A stretch of 7,493 bases of DNA from assembly GCA_028711875.1 (NCBI GenBank), contig JAQTRJ010000095.1:1-7493 (forward strand). Reading direction: 5' to 3'. Positions 5,669-7,493 of this stretch are shown in pieces (within the stretch, counting starts at the first letter, position 1; each line of letters opens with the position of its first letter). Made by a program: the position numbers and the translations under genes. A model generated the notes under the pieces. That model was not told the origin of the DNA and made no database searches. It saw nothing but the letters and a program-made list of their open reading frames with translations. This stretch comes from a bacterium. Its GTDB lineage: Bacteria; Electryoneota; RPQS01.

Positions 5669-7493
5669 ATGGTTTCGGTACGTCTTCCCACCCGGTTTCT
5701 TTTTCTACTCCTCATCACGGGCTGGTTGTGCTATCCCGCGGGAGCGGGACTTCGCGACATCGTTCCCCGGCCGCAGCAGATGGGAGCGCTGCCCGGCGGA
5801 CCTGTGCTGCTGAGCGGAACGCCTTATTTTCTTCTTCCCGATCAGCCCACGGTGGAAGAACTCGTTGCGGCCGGGGAAGCGGTGCGGCTGGTGGAGGAAC
5901 AGATCGGTCACACGCTGAACGTGGTGACATGGTCAGAGCGCACCGACCTTTATCCGTCCATTTGGCTGGGGACGTTTGCGCGGTTTCCGCAATTGACGAC
6001 GGCGCTCGATTCGGCGAAGTTGGGCGGACTGGGCCCAAGTCAGCGCGGGGAAGAGTATCAGATTCTGGTGCAAGACGGCCGGGTGCTGCTCGGCGGCAGC
6101 GACTTGCGAGCGCTGCGCTGGGGGATTTTTTCGCTGCGAGAATTGATTTCGGAGATGATGGGGCAATTGTTCGTGGATCGCGTGTACATCCGGGATTGGC
6201 CGGACATGACAAAACGGATCGCGGCCATCGGCTCGCCGGTGCGGACCAGCGATCAGTCGGCCGACGCGAACTTCAACGCGGATTGCGCGTATCTGGCCCG
6301 GATGAACGAGATCGAATTCAACGACAACGACGCGGGGGACCGGCAGCGATCCACCTATTCCATTGCGGCGGCGCTGGCCCTGCGCAATAAAATCCGAACG
6401 TATGGGATGGCGCTCTCGATCGGATTGGACAAGCTCGGCAACACCGTGACCGACCGGAGTTGGCAGGAGGGGATTCCGATCTGGGGGACGCTGATGCAGG
6501 TCGGGAATCCGAGTTTCACGGTGATTTCCAACGGTTACGGCAGCAGTTTCGTGACCAACAACGGATTCGAGAGTTGGACGGGCAACCGTCCGAACGGCTG
6601 GAGCGTTAATCGAGACGATCGCTGGGCGCACATCAGCCGCGACAATTCGGTGAAGCATTCGGGGTCGAGCAGCGCGAAATTTTCGAACCTCGCGAACGCG
6701 CCCAGCGATCCCGATCTGCGGCAGGCGATTCCGCTGGGGTCGCACCGGGCATTTCGGATCACGTTTTGGTATCGTTTGAGCGGTTTCGTGGGGACGATTC
6801 AAATGGAAGACTACGGACTGAGAACTCCCCACAACCGGAGCGCTCGCTGGCAACGGAGCTGCAGCACACCGACCACGTGCGCTTGGACGCAGGTGGAGAT
6901 GGAGTATTGTTCCTTTCACCTGGACAGCACGCTGCTGATGATCGGGCCGCGGTCGGCGACCGCGGGAACGGCGTGGATAGACGATATTCAGATCACGGCG
7001 CTGGAACCGCGGGACATGCTGCGGCGTCCCGACACTCCCCTGCGAGTCTACGCGCAGCGGAGCGGATTGCTGTTGACTGAAGGAATGGACTATCGGGTGG
7101 TCGAGACCAGCGGGACGACGCAAGCCCGGTTCGTGGAACGTCCGCGGTTCGAGCGACTCACGGGCGGGCGGCTGAGCGTCGGGGACACGATCCGCGTGGA
7201 GTGGTCATGGGCGATCTCGTATCAGGGCTACCGCCAGACGGTTTGTTTCAGCCAGATCGAACCGCTGCTCGAGTATCAGGATCGGATCGCGGTCGTGGAT
7301 TCCATGTTCCATCCGGACGGCTACAAGATCAACATCAACGAGCTGGCGCTGGCGAACTACGACAACGCCTGCACGCAACGGCACATGACGCCGGGACAAC
7401 TGGTGGGGCGCTATCTGCGGCAGATGTATCAGATTATTCAGGCGCGCCAGCCGGGGGTGTCGGTCAGGAGCTACGGGGATGCCGCCGACATTT
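5669..7493 (+). CDS. Exported GH20-like glycoside hydrolase with inserted CBM-like domain (3' end missing)
   Basis: The frame runs open for 608 codons to the window edge with no stop. ATG 5669 is chosen because GAGGG (5659-5663) lies five bases upstream; in-frame ATGs at 5654 and 5657 are alternatives. The signal peptide covers about 1-26 (hydrophobic FLFLLLITGWL). Residues 29-165 resemble the GH20/GH67 N-terminal 'zincin-like' domain (IVPRPQQM, EEYQILVQDGRVLLGGSDLRALRWGIFSLRELI). From 174, IRDWPDMTKRIAAIG leads into a TIM-barrel-like pattern: RMNEIEFND (211-219) and IRTYGMALSIG (242-252). Residues 291-446 look like a CBM4/9-type beta sandwich (NNGFESWTG, HSGSSSAKF, GTAWIDDIQIT) with CSTPTTC (398-404) as a possible disulfide. 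Barrel-like sequence resumes after about 520 (DRIAVVDSMFHPDGYKININE). It probably acts on extracellular or periplasmic polysaccharide; the exact substrate and activity are not known. GH84-like or wholly uncharacterised enzymes are alternatives. Confidence 0.8.
   Translation, partial: MVSVRLPTRFLFLLLITGWLCYPAGAGLRDIVPRPQQMGALPGGPVLLSGTPYFLLPDQPTVEELVAAGEAVRLVEEQIGHTLNVVTWSERTDLYPSIWLGTFARFPQLTTALDSAKLGGLGPSQRGEEYQILVQDGRVLLGGSDLRALRWGIFSLRELISEMMGQLFVDRVYIRDWPDMTKRIAAIGSPVRTSDQSADANFNADCAYLARMNEIEFNDNDAGDRQRSTYSIAAALALRNKIRTYGMALSIGLDKLGNTVTDRSWQEGIPIWGTLMQVGNPSFTVISNGYGSSFVTNNGFESWTGNRPNGWSVNRDDRWAHISRDNSVKHSGSSSAKFSNLANAPSDPDLRQAIPLGSHRAFRITFWYRLSGFVGTIQMEDYGLRTPHNRSARWQRSCSTPTTCAWTQVEMEYCSFHLDSTLLMIGPRSATAGTAWIDDIQITALEPRDMLRRPDTPLRVYAQRSGLLLTEGMDYRVVETSGTTQARFVERPRFERLTGGRLSVGDTIRVEWSWAISYQGYRQTVCFSQIEPLLEYQDRIAVVDSMFHPDGYKININELALANYDNACTQRHMTPGQLVGRYLRQMYQIIQARQPGVSVRSYGDAADI

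Noticed and set aside
5933..7123. 396-codon open frame on the - strand
   Set aside because: Mirror of the glycosidase-like gene, rich in Arg/Pro/His as expected for an antisense shadow at high GC. No recognisable domain or start signal.

Overview
The window is GC-rich, gene-dense chromosomal DNA with every recognisable gene on the + strand. It most likely comes from an uncultivated member of the FCB group (Bacteroidetes/Chlorobi/Gemmatimonadetes and candidate phyla such as Zixibacteria, KSB1, Cloacimonetes, Marinimicrobia). The best clue is the secreted protein at 2391-3671. It ends in a type IX-secretion-like C-terminal sorting domain (NYPNPFNSTTTIRYHLP ... SGVYLYRI ... MILLK), which is characteristic of that group. 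The phylum itself cannot be fixed from this window. No transposase, integrase, tRNA, rRNA or CRISPR array was seen.

Layout. (1) Positions 1-2144 hold two genes joined by an ATGA stop/start overlap. The first is the 3' part of a transmembrane Ser/Thr protein kinase with two PEGA domains outside the membrane. The second is a 274-residue exported or membrane protein with a TPR-like N-terminal half and a hydrophobic, DUF5683-like C-terminal half. (2) Positions 2391-3671 encode a secreted multidomain protein: signal peptide, carboxypeptidase-regulatory-like beta domain, two tandem OB-fold-like repeats and the sorting domain. A clear intrinsic terminator follows at 3704-3725. (3) Positions 3920-5323 encode a signal-peptide-bearing C1B cysteine peptidase (bleomycin hydrolase/PepC family) with all catalytic residues intact, followed by a 12-bp GAAA-loop hairpin terminator. 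(4) Positions 5324-5668 are mostly non-coding. They hold a possible 36-codon ORF with a good ribosome binding site and a 13-bp hairpin whose arms are a Shine-Dalgarno and an anti-Shine-Dalgarno sequence. (5) From 5669 to the right edge runs an unfinished large exported protein. It has a GH20-type N-terminal domain, a TIM-barrel-like segment and what appears to be a carbohydrate-binding-like beta-sandwich inserted in the barrel.

The genes do not form one obvious pathway. The common theme is the cell envelope and exterior: one signalling kinase with extracytoplasmic PEGA domains and four proteins with export signals. The kinase and TPR genes are almost certainly one operon. The secreted protein and the peptidase are separated by a terminator, and so are the peptidase and the glycosidase-like gene, so these are probably separate transcription units.

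The observations most worth a second look are: the DFG-to-DFS change in the kinase; the tandem OB-like domains in a sorted secreted protein; the exported C1B peptidase; the SD-sequestering hairpin before the glycosidase-like gene; and the interrupted barrel of that protein, with an Asn-Glu where GH20 enzymes have Asp-Glu.
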